Positions 8,477 to 16,297 of a DNA stretch of 64,000 nucleotides are shown here, in pieces. The stretch spans positions 739,501-803,500 of the forward strand of contig NC_013385.1 of NCBI RefSeq assembly GCF_000024605.1. The letters run 5' to 3'. Source of the stretch: Ammonifex degensii KC4 (lineage in GTDB: Bacteria > Bacillota > Desulfotomaculia > Desulfotomaculales > Ammonificaceae). Numbering within the stretch: position 1 is the stretch's first letter; each line of letters opens with the position of its first letter. The position numbers were made by a program, and so were the translations under genes. The notes beneath the pieces were generated by a model. That model made no database searches and was not told the DNA's origin. It saw nothing but the letters and a program-made list of their open reading frames with translations.

Positions 8477-8584
8477 ATGCGCTGTAGCAGGCAGAGGGAA
8501 ATGGACTGTATGTTCGTCGAGATGGTACTGCTCACCTCGCTAGTCATGCTCTACATGCTGCTGATGGGCTTCCCGCCGTTCTAG
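8477..8584 (+). CDS. Very small hydrophobic peptide (35 aa)
   Basis: An ATG start one base after the preceding stop encodes a 35-residue peptide with one predicted membrane helix (about residues 13-31, Met/Leu rich). The ribosome binding site would be GAGGCGGGG within the end of the preceding gene. It fills the gap before a palindromic hairpin. No homologue is recognised and it may be a non-functional frame. Confidence 0.35.
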   Translation: MRCSRQREMDCMFVEMVLLTSLVMLYMLLMGFPPF

Positions 8585-8607
8585 CCCCTGCCCGGCGTCG
8601 AAAAAAA

Positions 8608-8645
8608 GGAGAGGGGTCACGCGCGTGACCCCTCTCCCCTTTCTC
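8608..8645. repeat. Copy 2 of the GGTCACGCGCGTGACC palindrome
   Basis: This is the longest copy: a 30-bp perfect palindrome (outer arms GGAGAGG / CCTCTCC) preceded by seven A and followed by CCCTTTCTC, then the ribosome binding site of the wall hydrolase. The A tract and T-rich tail would make it a bidirectional hairpin. Confidence 0.8.
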
Positions 8646-8657
8646 GGGGGTGGTCTC

Positions 8658-10400
8658 TTGAGCACGGGCAGGAGAGTCCTGAACGCGGCCTTCCGGTGGG
8701 CGGCGAGGAAGGCCCTCGCGGCGGCGCTCCCCTGGCTGGGGCCGGTCGCCGTGGTCGCCGCCGTCCTCTTTCTCTTCATCGTCCTCGTGGCGGCGGTCTA
8801 CTGCGCCATGTGCCCGGGCTCCTACACCCAGGACGTAAAGCCCTCTCCCGAGGACCAGAAGGTCGTGGCCGAGTACGAGGGGCTGGCGGGGAGGGCCAAC
8901 CGGATGGACACCTGGTGCGTCAACCCGGACAGCCCTTCCCGCCCCGGCGGGCCGAGCTACGAGTCGACGCCCGACAACCCCTACTACGAGAGCCGGGGGA
9001 AGGTGGAGTACCTGGGCGAGATGGTGGACCGCTACCGGAACGACTTTCGGCTCAGGCTCACCTGGGGGCAGATACACGGCGCCTGCGTCTACCGGAACAT
9101 AGCGTTCAACCAGCCCGAGATCACGAAGGAGCAGAGGGAGAAGACCGCGAAAGACCTGCACCCGTACTTCTACTACAAGAAGTCCGTGGTCATCGTCTCC
9201 GGCAAGGACGGGACGGAGGAGTACGAGGTCTACCTGCTGGTGGAGGCGTACACCATCCAGGGGTGGTACCAGTTCCACTACGAGTGGGTGACGGAGTGCC
9301 ACGACGGCGGCTGCGTGACCTACGAGCGGCTGAAGAGCGTCAACCTGGTGAGGCCCGACCGGTGGGAGAGGCTCGAGGACTGGATGAAGAAGGAATACAA
9401 GCTCAGGGACGACGAGAAGGAGGTCGAGACGGCGCGGGTGTGGCTGTGGGAGGCGACCAGGGGCTTCGACGCCAGGGCGGAGTGGCTGGCGTGGCTCGCG
9501 GGGCTCCCCTCGCTCGACCCGTACTTCTCCGCCGCCGCCGTGCCGCCGGAGTTCGTGCCGTTCCTGAAGAAGGCGGAGGAGGCGTTCGGCATCCCCTGGT
9601 GGTTCCTGGCGGCGCTCTTCCAGACGGAGAGCTCGTGGGACCCCTTCGCCGTCAACCCCAAGACCGGCTGCTTCGGGATCTCCCAGCAGCACCCGGAGTA
9701 CTGGAAGGCCCGCTGGGAGGAGCTGAAGAGGATGGGGCTCGTCAGCTTCAGCACCCCGGAGGAGCTGCAGTGGGACCCGCTCGCGCAGATCCTGGCGGGC
9801 GCTTTAGACCTCAGGAACAAGTTCCTCCGGGCGGGAGTCGACCCCAGGGAGGTCGACTGGAAAGGGGGCGGCTGGAAGAGCGACGAGCGGGTCTTGAAGG
9901 CCGTGGCCTGGTACAAAGGGTGGAGCGACTGGAGGGAAGGGATGGCGCAGGTAAAGCAGGTGCTGGAGCTCGCAGAGGCGGTCCTCGAGAGGCCCGCCGC
10001 CTGGCCGGTGCCCGGCTTCTACCGGGTCTCCTCGCCGTACGGCTGGCGCAAGCACCCGGTGACGGGAGAGTGGAAGTTCCACTACGGCATCGACGTCCCG
10101 CTCGAGACCGGCACCCCGGTGGTGGCGGTCTCTTCGGGCGTAGTGACCTTCGTGGGCTGGCAGGAAGGCTACGGCTACACCGTCTGCTACCGGGACGCCA
10201 ACCACCTCTACCTCTACGCCCACCTCCTGCCGGACAGCGCCGGGGTGAAGGTCGGAGACAAGGTGTCCCCGGGGCAGGTCCTGGCGAAGGGGGACAGCAC
10301 GGGAGTGTCCACCGGGCCGCACCTGCACTTCGGCGTGAAGGACCTGGCGAACGACCACTGGATCGACCCGTTGCTGGTGCTCGGCGTGAAGGTGAAGTAG
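8658..10400 (+). CDS. Bifunctional cell-wall hydrolase: SLT-type transglycosylase plus M23 endopeptidase
   Basis: The 580-residue protein has an N-terminal membrane helix, a long extracellular spacer, a lytic-transglycosylase-like domain (about residues 295-400, with FQTESSWDPFAVN and GCFGISQQHP) and a C-terminal M23/LytM domain (about 455-575). The M23 part shows SPYGWRKHPVTGEWKFHYGI, a YAHL segment and HLHFGV, which contain the metal ligands. This pairs with the T4SS as in CwlT/VirB1-type enzymes: it opens peptidoglycan for the channel. The TTG at 8658 follows GGGGGTGGT. The domain pairing SLT+M23 instead of SLT+NlpC/P60 is a variant. Confidence 0.85.
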   Translation: MSTGRRVLNAAFRWAARKALAAALPWLGPVAVVAAVLFLFIVLVAAVYCAMCPGSYTQDVKPSPEDQKVVAEYEGLAGRANRMDTWCVNPDSPSRPGGPSYESTPDNPYYESRGKVEYLGEMVDRYRNDFRLRLTWGQIHGACVYRNIAFNQPEITKEQREKTAKDLHPYFYYKKSVVIVSGKDGTEEYEVYLLVEAYTIQGWYQFHYEWVTECHDGGCVTYERLKSVNLVRPDRWERLEDWMKKEYKLRDDEKEVETARVWLWEATRGFDARAEWLAWLAGLPSLDPYFSAAAVPPEFVPFLKKAEEAFGIPWWFLAALFQTESSWDPFAVNPKTGCFGISQQHPEYWKARWEELKRMGLVSFSTPEELQWDPLAQILAGALDLRNKFLRAGVDPREVDWKGGGWKSDERVLKAVAWYKGWSDWREGMAQVKQVLELAEAVLERPAAWPVPGFYRVSSPYGWRKHPVTGEWKFHYGIDVPLETGTPVVAVSSGVVTFVGWQEGYGYTVCYRDANHLYLYAHLLPDSAGVKVGDKVSPGQVLAKGDSTGVSTGPHLHFGVKDLANDHWIDPLLVLGVKVK

Positions 10401-10474
10401 TTTTCCTGGCTCTCGGGCCGTTTTCAGGCTGCGAGCGTCCCGCTTGCGGCAAATTCGAAAAAGTGGGGGAGGTT

Positions 10475-10515
10475 AAAAAACAGAGCCGGGTATTGGAAAC
10501 CCGGCTCTGTTTTTT
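10475..10515. terminator. Bidirectional intrinsic terminator
   Basis: A 17-bp perfect stem (outer A6/T6, GC-rich core CAGAGCCGGGT) with a 7-base loop lies between convergent genes, ending the wall-hydrolase operon and the minus-strand gene. Confidence 0.9.
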
Positions 10516-10548
10516 AGGGGATCGGAGAGAAGGAGGTGGTTGTGGCTT

Positions 10549-10749
10549 TTATCGCAGGGAGCGCTTGACAGTATCCTCGATCTCGACAAGTTTAACCTGG
10601 ATGTTGTAGAGCATGATAGCCATCGCATGGAACGCACACAGAGAAACAGGTCTGTCTGGGTAGGCGAACCTTAAAGCGCAGTCTTTTAAACAGGTGTTAT
10701 CCCTGAACGGACAGTAGGTTTCTGTTCCGGCACGTGTAGAGTTCAACAT
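10549..10749 (-). CDS. Small cysteine-containing protein, unknown
   Basis: The 66-residue protein is on the minus strand. It begins with ATG behind a clear ribosome binding site (GGAAGGAGGG on that strand), one of only two minus-strand genes in the window. Four cysteines occur as CPFRDNTCLKDC plus a later LCAFH, which could form a metal site. The base composition is less GC-rich than its neighbours. It faces the wall-hydrolase operon across a bidirectional terminator. No family is recognised. Confidence 0.6.
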   Translation of the reverse strand: MLNSTRAGTETYCPFRDNTCLKDCALRFAYPDRPVSLCAFHAMAIMLYNIQVKLVEIEDTVKRSLR

Positions 10750-10830
10750 TGACCCTCCTTCCTTGCATTACTTGATGAGGCGGAATTCTACAAGGACACC
10801 GGGTTTCCCTGTTAGAAGGGAGGTGTGCTA

Positions 10831-11046
10831 ATGCGGGACGATGTTCTAAGGGTTCTGAAGGAAGTCTTCGAGGCTTATGCGAGGTACGTGTGTTCCCGGG
10901 CGGAGAGGCGGTGCGTACATGACCCGGAAAGCGGGTCTCCCTTCGCCGCAGTGGACGCCGAGCTCTCGACCCACGTGGAGACCCTCCGCAGGCTCGGGGA
11001 AACGATAGTCAACATGGCGCGCGACAGTCGACATGATGCGCGGTAG
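10831..11046 (+). CDS. Small hypothetical protein
   Basis: The 71-residue soluble, helical protein has cysteines in CSRAERRC. The ATG is 5 bases after GGGAGGTG. It is divergent from the minus-strand gene and is followed by a palindromic hairpin. No homologue is recognised. Confidence 0.5.
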   Translation: MRDDVLRVLKEVFEAYARYVCSRAERRCVHDPESGSPFAAVDAELSTHVETLRRLGETIVNMARDSRHDAR

Positions 11047-11053
11047 GAGAAGA

Positions 11054-11087
11054 AAAGGGGTCACGCGCGTGACCCCTTTCTTTTTTT
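11054..11087 (+). terminator. Copy 3 of the GGTCACGCGCGTGACC palindrome, terminator-like
   Basis: A 26-bp perfect palindrome with outer AAA/TTT is followed by CTTTTTTT and, 4 bases later, the ribosome binding site of the GGDEF gene. This copy has the form of a canonical rho-independent terminator. Confidence 0.8.
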
Positions 11088-11104
11088 CGAGGAGGTGATG
11101 AGTT

Positions 11105-13225
11105 TTGCGCGTGCTCCTGGCCACCGGCATAGAGGAGCTGGACGAGGGCGTGGCGGCCCTGCTCGCGGGGCGCGGCGGCTTCGAGGTCGCGGGCGAGTGC
11201 TACTACCGCGAGGGACTGACCCTCCTGCTCCGGGAGAAGGGCGCCGACGCGGTGGTGCTGTCCCCCCGCCTGCCGGGCCAGGTCGGGCTCCCGGAACTGG
11301 TAAAGGAGCTCAGGATGGCCGGGGTGAGGGTGGTGCTGCTGCCGGGAAGCAGGGAGGACGGGGAGGCGGTGGAACTCGCCAGGAAGGCCGTGGCCCTGGG
11401 CGTCTACGACATAGTGTGGGACCCGGTGAAGCCCCAGAAGGTCGTCTACCGGCTGGAGAACCCGGCCGGTTTGAAGGACGCGGGCGTGGAGCCCGACTTC
11501 GGCGCGGTGGAGTACGAGCCGCCGCCCGCCCCCGTCCGGGAAGACAAAGAGGAGAAGAAGGCTTCTCTCTTGAAGAGGCTGTTCCCCTTCAGGCGCGCCC
11601 GGAAGAGTGGAGAGGAGTCCTCTCACGGGCGGGAGAAGACCAGAAGCAGGCGCGGCAAGAAGCGTGAGGCGGAAGTGTCGTCTCCCGTCCCGGTAGACGC
11701 CGGAGACGCGAGAGAAACGGTTTCCACACCGCTCCAGGAGGGTGCCAGGCCGGGCGCGGGCGGTGAAGGTGTGGCGCCACCCCGCCAGGAGGGAGAAAGA
11801 CCTGTTTCCCGGACCCGGGAGGGGGGCGGCGTCCTGGTCCTGGCGCCGCCCGAGGTGGCCGCGCGCCTCGCCCGCGCCGGCTTCCGGGTCGTCTCCGACC
11901 CCCGGGACGCGGGCGCGTGCGTCTGCGCGCCGGACAAGGTGCCCTTCGCCCCGGAGGGGGTGCCGGTGCTGGTCCTGAAGACCGGCAGGCTCTCCGACCT
12001 GCTGGCGGCCTCGCAGAAGCCCTCGGCCCGGCCGGTAGACCCCGACAGGCTGGAGGAAGAGCTCCGGGCCGCCCTGGGCGGCACTCCCTCGCCCGGGCCC
12101 GCGCCTGGAGAGGTGCCGGGAGGGGCCCGTGTCTCCCCGGACGGCGCTCCCCCGTCCGGGCCCGCGCCCGAGAGGGCCCCGGGGGTGGGGCCCGCCGGTG
12201 CCCGCGACCCCCTCACCGGGCTCCACACCCGCGACCTGCTCGCCTCCCTCGTCCCGGGTGAGGTCTGCTCCGTGGTCTTCGTCGACCTCGACGGCTTCAA
12301 GCGGGTCAACGACACCTACGGGCACGACGAGGGCGACCGGGTGCTGGCGCTCTTCGGCGAGTGCCTGCGGCGGCGCCTGCGGGAGAGAGACCTGGCGGTG
12401 AGGTGGGGCGGCGACGAGTTCGTCCTCGTCCTGCCGGACACGCACCCCGGCGCGGCGGAGAGGGTGGTCGAAGATCTGCGCCGGGAGTGGGAGCGGGTGC
12501 GCCCCTACCCCGTGGGCTTCTCCGCCGGGACGGCGGCGGTGAGAGGCAGCCTGGAGGAGGCGGTGAGGGAGGCGGACAGGAGGATGTACGCCGAGAAGGC
12601 CGCCCGGAAGGCGAGGGAGGAGGCGCTCGGGGCCGCCCGCCCGAGGCTGGCGGTCCTCCCCGGCCGGAAGGGGGAGGACGGCTTCACCCTGCCGGAGCAC
12701 GGCGTGGTCTACGTGGTGTGCCCGGGCGAGCCACCGGCCGCGGGCAGGCTGGCCGCCTCTCTAGCCGGGCAGGCGGAGGGGGCGGCCCTGGTCTGCGCCT
12801 CCCCCACCTCCACCGCCGCCCTGGCGCTGGGGATGAGGCCCGAGGACCTGGTCACCCGCGACTGGCGCGTCCCCGGCTCGGACGCCCCGGTGACCTTCGG
12901 CGGGGTGGTGGTCTGGCCGGTGGATCCGGCGAAGTTCCTGGACGTCCGCGACGCCCTGCCGAACGCCCTGGTGAGCCAGGTGAGGCACAGGTTCCGGCTC
13001 GTGGTGGTGGACTGCGGGGGCGACCTGGGCGTGGCCGCGGGCGCCCCCAGGGACGCGGTGGTGCTGGCCCTGAAGACCGGCAGGCCCGCCGCCGACTGGG
13101 CGCTCGACCAGTGGCTCAAGTCCTACGGCGCCAACGCCGTAGTCCTGACCGCGGGCCAGGCGGTGGCGCTGGAGGGGCACAGTGGAGGCTTCGTGGGGCA
13201 CGTCCAGGGAAGGCCGCACGTCTAG
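11105..13225 (+). CDS. Receiver-like / GGDEF diguanylate cyclase / CpaE-like fusion protein
   Basis: The 706-residue protein has four parts. Residues 1-130 are receiver-like, of the CpaE N-terminal type. A basic and Pro-rich linker follows, then a second degenerate receiver-like unit at about 240-310. A GGDEF domain spans about 375-520 with intact WGGDEF (434-439) and an inhibitory RxxD site at 426-429, so synthesis of c-di-GMP from two GTP with product inhibition is expected. The C-terminal 180 residues resemble a CpaE/MinD fold, but the P-loop is replaced by PGEPPAAGRL, so ATP binding is doubtful. The TTG start sits behind GGAGGTGATG. It probably couples c-di-GMP production to localisation of the pilus or T4SS. 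Confidence 0.75.
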   Translation: MRVLLATGIEELDEGVAALLAGRGGFEVAGECYYREGLTLLLREKGADAVVLSPRLPGQVGLPELVKELRMAGVRVVLLPGSREDGEAVELARKAVALGVYDIVWDPVKPQKVVYRLENPAGLKDAGVEPDFGAVEYEPPPAPVREDKEEKKASLLKRLFPFRRARKSGEESSHGREKTRSRRGKKREAEVSSPVPVDAGDARETVSTPLQEGARPGAGGEGVAPPRQEGERPVSRTREGGGVLVLAPPEVAARLARAGFRVVSDPRDAGACVCAPDKVPFAPEGVPVLVLKTGRLSDLLAASQKPSARPVDPDRLEEELRAALGGTPSPGPAPGEVPGGARVSPDGAPPSGPAPERAPGVGPAGARDPLTGLHTRDLLASLVPGEVCSVVFVDLDGFKRVNDTYGHDEGDRVLALFGECLRRRLRERDLAVRWGGDEFVLVLPDTHPGAAERVVEDLRREWERVRPYPVGFSAGTAAVRGSLEEAVREADRRMYAEKAARKAREEALGAARPRLAVLPGRKGEDGFTLPEHGVVYVVCPGEPPAAGRLAASLAGQAEGAALVCASPTSTAALALGMRPEDLVTRDWRVPGSDAPVTFGGVVVWPVDPAKFLDVRDALPNALVSQVRHRFRLVVVDCGGDLGVAAGAPRDAVVLALKTGRPAADWALDQWLKSYGANAVVLTAGQAVALEGHSGGFVGHVQGRPHV

Positions 13226-13264
13226 CGCCGCAGGCCCGGAGGCCGCTTTAAGGGAGGTGTCTCT

Positions 13265-13660
13265 GTGGCGAAGGAAGTTATCGTCTTCGAGAAGGTTGAG
13301 TGTCCCCGTTCCGTCCGGAAAGCGCTCCTCGTCCGCTACCTCAGGCAGAAGCTCGCCGAGTTGAAGAGAGGCCGTCCATGCCTCTACCTCGACAGGTTCG
13401 ACGCGGACCTGCCGCTGGACCTGCTGCTCTGGTGCGGGTACGTCCTGTTTTCCCTTGCGGCGCTCTACCTGGGCTGGCCGCTACATAGGGTGCTGGCGCT
13501 CGGCGGGTGGCTCCTGCTGTCCAACGCGGCGGCGGTCGCCCTGCACTTCCTCTACCTGGTGTGGAAGGACCTCGTCCGCGAGCGGCGAAACGAGTTCGTG
13601 AAGCTGTCGCCAAGGGAGGCTATGAGAGGGGTGGTCGACTTTGAAAGGTGGTGTGACTGA
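13265..13660 (+). CDS. Two-TM membrane protein, unknown
   Basis: The 131-residue protein has a soluble basic N-terminal half (KVECPRSVRKALLVRYLRQK), two membrane helices (about residues 54-100) and a charged tail. The GTG follows GGGAGGTG at good spacing. It lies directly downstream of the GGDEF-CpaE gene and 3 bases before the next gene, so it is probably in the same operon. No family is recognised. Confidence 0.55.
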   Translation: MAKEVIVFEKVECPRSVRKALLVRYLRQKLAELKRGRPCLYLDRFDADLPLDLLLWCGYVLFSLAALYLGWPLHRVLALGGWLLLSNAAAVALHFLYLVWKDLVRERRNEFVKLSPREAMRGVVDFERWCD

Positions 13661-13663
13661 GTC

Positions 13664-14419
13664 GTGGCCGGTCTGACCGTTGCCGTGTTGATGTTCCTGC
13701 TGCTGGTCTACATCCCCGGCAATGTCGCGCTGCACTTTGCCGGCCGCCGGAGGACGGAAAGGACGCCCCGCGACGTCCTGGTCGTTGGCTCCGGCGTCTC
13801 CGCGGGAGTCTTCCTGCTCGTGGGGTGCCTGCAGGTCTCCGGCAAGTCTGACCTCTTCGCGCGCTTCGTGAAGCTCGTGGCGGCCGCCAGCGGGGTGGCG
13901 CAGGCAGAACCGGGACAGTTCTTGCCCCTGCTCTGGATCTTCGTAGCCGAGTACTCGACGGCGTCGCTCCTCGGGCTGCTGGAACTCTTGCGGGTGACCG
14001 GGACGCCTCGCACACGCGGGCGGCGGGCGGTGAGGCTCAGACCGGAGGACCTGCTCCTGGAACTGCTCGTCAGGTACCGCGGTGCAGGCCTTAAACCCTT
14101 CGTGACGGTCTACACCGGCCAGGGCGGCAGAGTCACCGGGGAGTGCCTGAGGTACGGCTGGAACGGGAAAGCCTCGCTCCTGGTAAAAGACGCCGACGAC
14201 CCCGAGAAGCTGACCTGGGTGGACATCGAGGACGTCCTCAGGATCGAGTTCCACAACCGGGAACTCATAGAAGCGGCCGAGAAAGAAAGGGAGAGAGAGG
14301 CCGCTCTGCTCCAGAAGCTGGAATCGCTGAGGAAGCTGTACAACTGGGCGGCCGACGGCTGCGGGGACGAGCTGTATGGGGAAAGGATCGAGAACCTGAG
14401 GAGACGGGCGCTACCCTGA
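13664..14419 (+). CDS. Membrane protein with C-terminal soluble domain (possibly DUF6338-like)
   Basis: The 251-residue protein has three N-terminal membrane helices and a soluble C-terminal half with a short beta segment (VTVYTGQGGRVTGECL) and a charged helix ending in EKEREREAALLQKLESL. The layout of membrane helices followed by a small SH3-like region resembles DUF6338 proteins, but this is a guess. GTG start behind GGTGGTG. It ends at a terminator. Confidence 0.5.
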   Translation: MAGLTVAVLMFLLLVYIPGNVALHFAGRRRTERTPRDVLVVGSGVSAGVFLLVGCLQVSGKSDLFARFVKLVAAASGVAQAEPGQFLPLLWIFVAEYSTASLLGLLELLRVTGTPRTRGRRAVRLRPEDLLLELLVRYRGAGLKPFVTVYTGQGGRVTGECLRYGWNGKASLLVKDADDPEKLTWVDIEDVLRIEFHNRELIEAAEKEREREAALLQKLESLRKLYNWAADGCGDELYGERIENLRRRALP

Positions 14420-14420
14420 G

Positions 14421-14452
14421 GCCCGGCTCTCCCACCGGGCTTTCTCTTTTTT
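14421..14452 (+). terminator. Intrinsic terminator
   Basis: Stem GCCCGG / CCGGGC with an 8-base loop, then TTTCTCTTTTTT. The same sequence type recurs at 18152, 25871, 28783 and 29139. Confidence 0.75.
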
Positions 14453-14487
14453 GTCGTCAGGCGCGAACTTTTCCGGGGGTGAGAGCC

Positions 14488-15531
14488 GTGCCCGTCCCGG
14501 TGTTCTTCTTCGTGTCCCACCTGCGCTCGCTACTGAACATGCCCCTCGCACGAGTAGCTAAAGAGCTAGGCATAGCCACCAGCTATCTGTACTATCTGGA
14601 AACTTTTGACCGCCCGCCCGACTCCGACCTTACCGTCTGCCGGAAAGCCACCCTGGCCGAGGCCACAGCGGCGTTCCTTAGTTCCCGTGTCCACATACCC
14701 GTTGCCTTCCACTTCCTTGAGACCCCGCGTCTCACCGACCCGTGCGAGATCCGGCTCTGTTTCGAGCGCGAGGCGCTTTTCCATCAGCTCTTTTCCTCTC
14801 CCCTTCTGCTCAGGCTGTTGGAAGACCCCCTTTTCTTGAACACTCTGCTCCCCTTGCTCTCCGCCGGGGCCTACCAACCCCGAGAGTGGCACGTCAAAGC
14901 GCCTCACGACGCCAACGCTGCCCGTGCCTTGTGGTGGTTTTTCTCCAGGTTTTGCGGTTCTCTTACCGGACACCGGCGCAGAGAAGAGAAGGGAATTATG
15001 TTCGTCCCTGACGCGGGTGCGCCCGATGTCTTTTCCGCCGCTCCGGGGAGGCCGCTTGGCAGGCTCCATGATTTTCCCTCTCTTCAAGACCCGGGACGGA
15101 CAAAGCTCTTGCGGCTGTGGCTGTATCTTATCGCCGAGAAGCTCCTGGTCTGCCCTGCCTCGCCCCCCTCGCCCAAGGTTCGGTCTGCTTGGCGTGAGTG
15201 GTACTTCACGTACAACGCCTCGTGGCGGACGCGCGCTGGGAGGCCGGGGGACGGGAATCCGGAGTCATCCAGGGTCTCACCGTCTGATCGGTGGACCCAC
15301 GGACACGCGTGCCGCAGCAGGGAAGTCTTTTGGTTTGCCGTTCCTGACTTCCTCCCCCCTCCCGCCTTTGCCGCCGTTTTTCTCACCTGTTTTCCTCCGG
15401 AGGTGGGGAAGGTCACCGTGTTTTGGGGACCCCCGGTTCCCGTCGACGGCCGTGTTGCGTTTGAGGTTCACCCTTTCTGCGTCGTTCTGGGCGACCACCT
15501 TCCTGGGCCGGAGGTCAGAAACAGTTTCTGA
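14488..15531 (+). CDS. Hypothetical protein with N-terminal HTH-like segment
   Basis: The 347-residue product has a possible helix-turn-helix near its N-terminus (LARVAKELGIATSYLYYLE). The rest is rich in aromatic residues and Pro and matches no family recognised here. The GTG at 14488 follows TCCGGGGGTGAG. Codon usage is less extreme than in neighbouring genes, which may indicate separate acquisition. The IS607 element begins within about 40 bases of its stop. Confidence 0.45.
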   Translation: MPVPVFFFVSHLRSLLNMPLARVAKELGIATSYLYYLETFDRPPDSDLTVCRKATLAEATAAFLSSRVHIPVAFHFLETPRLTDPCEIRLCFEREALFHQLFSSPLLLRLLEDPLFLNTLLPLLSAGAYQPREWHVKAPHDANAARALWWFFSRFCGSLTGHRRREEKGIMFVPDAGAPDVFSAAPGRPLGRLHDFPSLQDPGRTKLLRLWLYLIAEKLLVCPASPPSPKVRSAWREWYFTYNASWRTRAGRPGDGNPESSRVSPSDRWTHGHACRSREVFWFAVPDFLPPPAFAAVFLTCFPPEVGKVTVFWGPPVPVDGRVAFEVHPFCVVLGDHLPGPEVRNSF

Positions 15532-15568
15532 TTTCTTTACCTTCTTTCTCAAGAAGACTTGCGTTTTG

Positions 15569-15599
15569 CCACCTGTTGTGATACCTTAACAACAGGTGG
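15569..15599. promoter_or_regulatory. Inverted repeat over the IS607 recombinase ribosome binding site
   Basis: A perfect 10-bp inverted repeat (CCACCTGTTG / CAACAGGTGG) with an 11-base spacer. The right arm contains the AGGTGG used as Shine-Dalgarno for the recombinase. It could be a recombinase operator at the left end or an RNA hairpin limiting translation. Confidence 0.55.
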
Positions 15600-15607
15600 T
15601 GATTACT

Positions 15608-16297
15608 GTGAAGCTCTACACGATCAGGGAAGCGGCAGAAGCGCTGGGGGTCAGCGTTTCCACCCTGCGCCTGTGGGACAAGAAGGGCATCCTCGTACCC
15701 CTGAGGACACTCACGGGCAAGCGGCGCTACACGGAAGAGATGATCCAGCGGGCGCTGGGCCTCAAGAAGCTGAGGTCTGAGCCCCGGAAGGTGGTGCTTT
15801 ACGCCCGCGTGTCCTCAAAGGCGCAGGAGCCCGACCTGGAAAACCAGGTGGCTTACCTCAAGGAGTTCGCCGCCGGGAGGGGACTTTGCGTCGACGAGAT
15901 AATCACCGACGTGGGTTCGGCCTTAAACTGGCACCGCAAGGGCCTCATGAAGCTCTGCGACCTGGTGCTCCGGGGGGAGGTCAAGACGGTCGTCGTGGCT
16001 TATAAGGACCGGTTGGCGCGCTTCGGCTTCGAGTTCCTGGAAAAGCTCTTCGCCCGCTTCGGGTGCGAGATACTGGTGGTCAACCGGGCGGAGGACGCCT
16101 CGCCCGCGCGGGAGCTGGCCGAAGACCTGGTGAGCGTCGCGCGGCACTTCGCCGCCAGGCTTTACGGCCAGCGGACGTACAGGGCCCGGAAGCTGGTAAA
16201 AAAGGTGAAGGAGGCGCTGGCGGATGCGGCGGACGGTGAGGCAGAAGAGCCTGCCGCTGAACAGCGGAAAGTGGGCCAGGCTGGTCGAGACCGCTGA
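15608..16297 (+). CDS. tnpA: IS607-type serine recombinase/transposase
   Basis: The 229-residue enzyme catalyses cut-and-join transposition by a covalent serine-DNA intermediate. The N-terminal MerR-type helix-turn-helix (KLYTIREAAEALGVSVSTLR, residues 2-21) is followed by a resolvase domain beginning VVLYARVSS, where Ser69 (or 70) is the nucleophile, and by a DRLARFGFEFLE segment typical of the family. GTG 15608 is preferred to 15596 because the latter lies in the ribosome binding site and family members begin near MKLYT. It overlaps tnpB by 74 bases. Confidence 0.9.
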   Translation: MKLYTIREAAEALGVSVSTLRLWDKKGILVPLRTLTGKRRYTEEMIQRALGLKKLRSEPRKVVLYARVSSKAQEPDLENQVAYLKEFAAGRGLCVDEIITDVGSALNWHRKGLMKLCDLVLRGEVKTVVVAYKDRLARFGFEFLEKLFARFGCEILVVNRAEDASPARELAEDLVSVARHFAARLYGQRTYRARKLVKKVKEALADAADGEAEEPAAEQRKVGQAGRDR

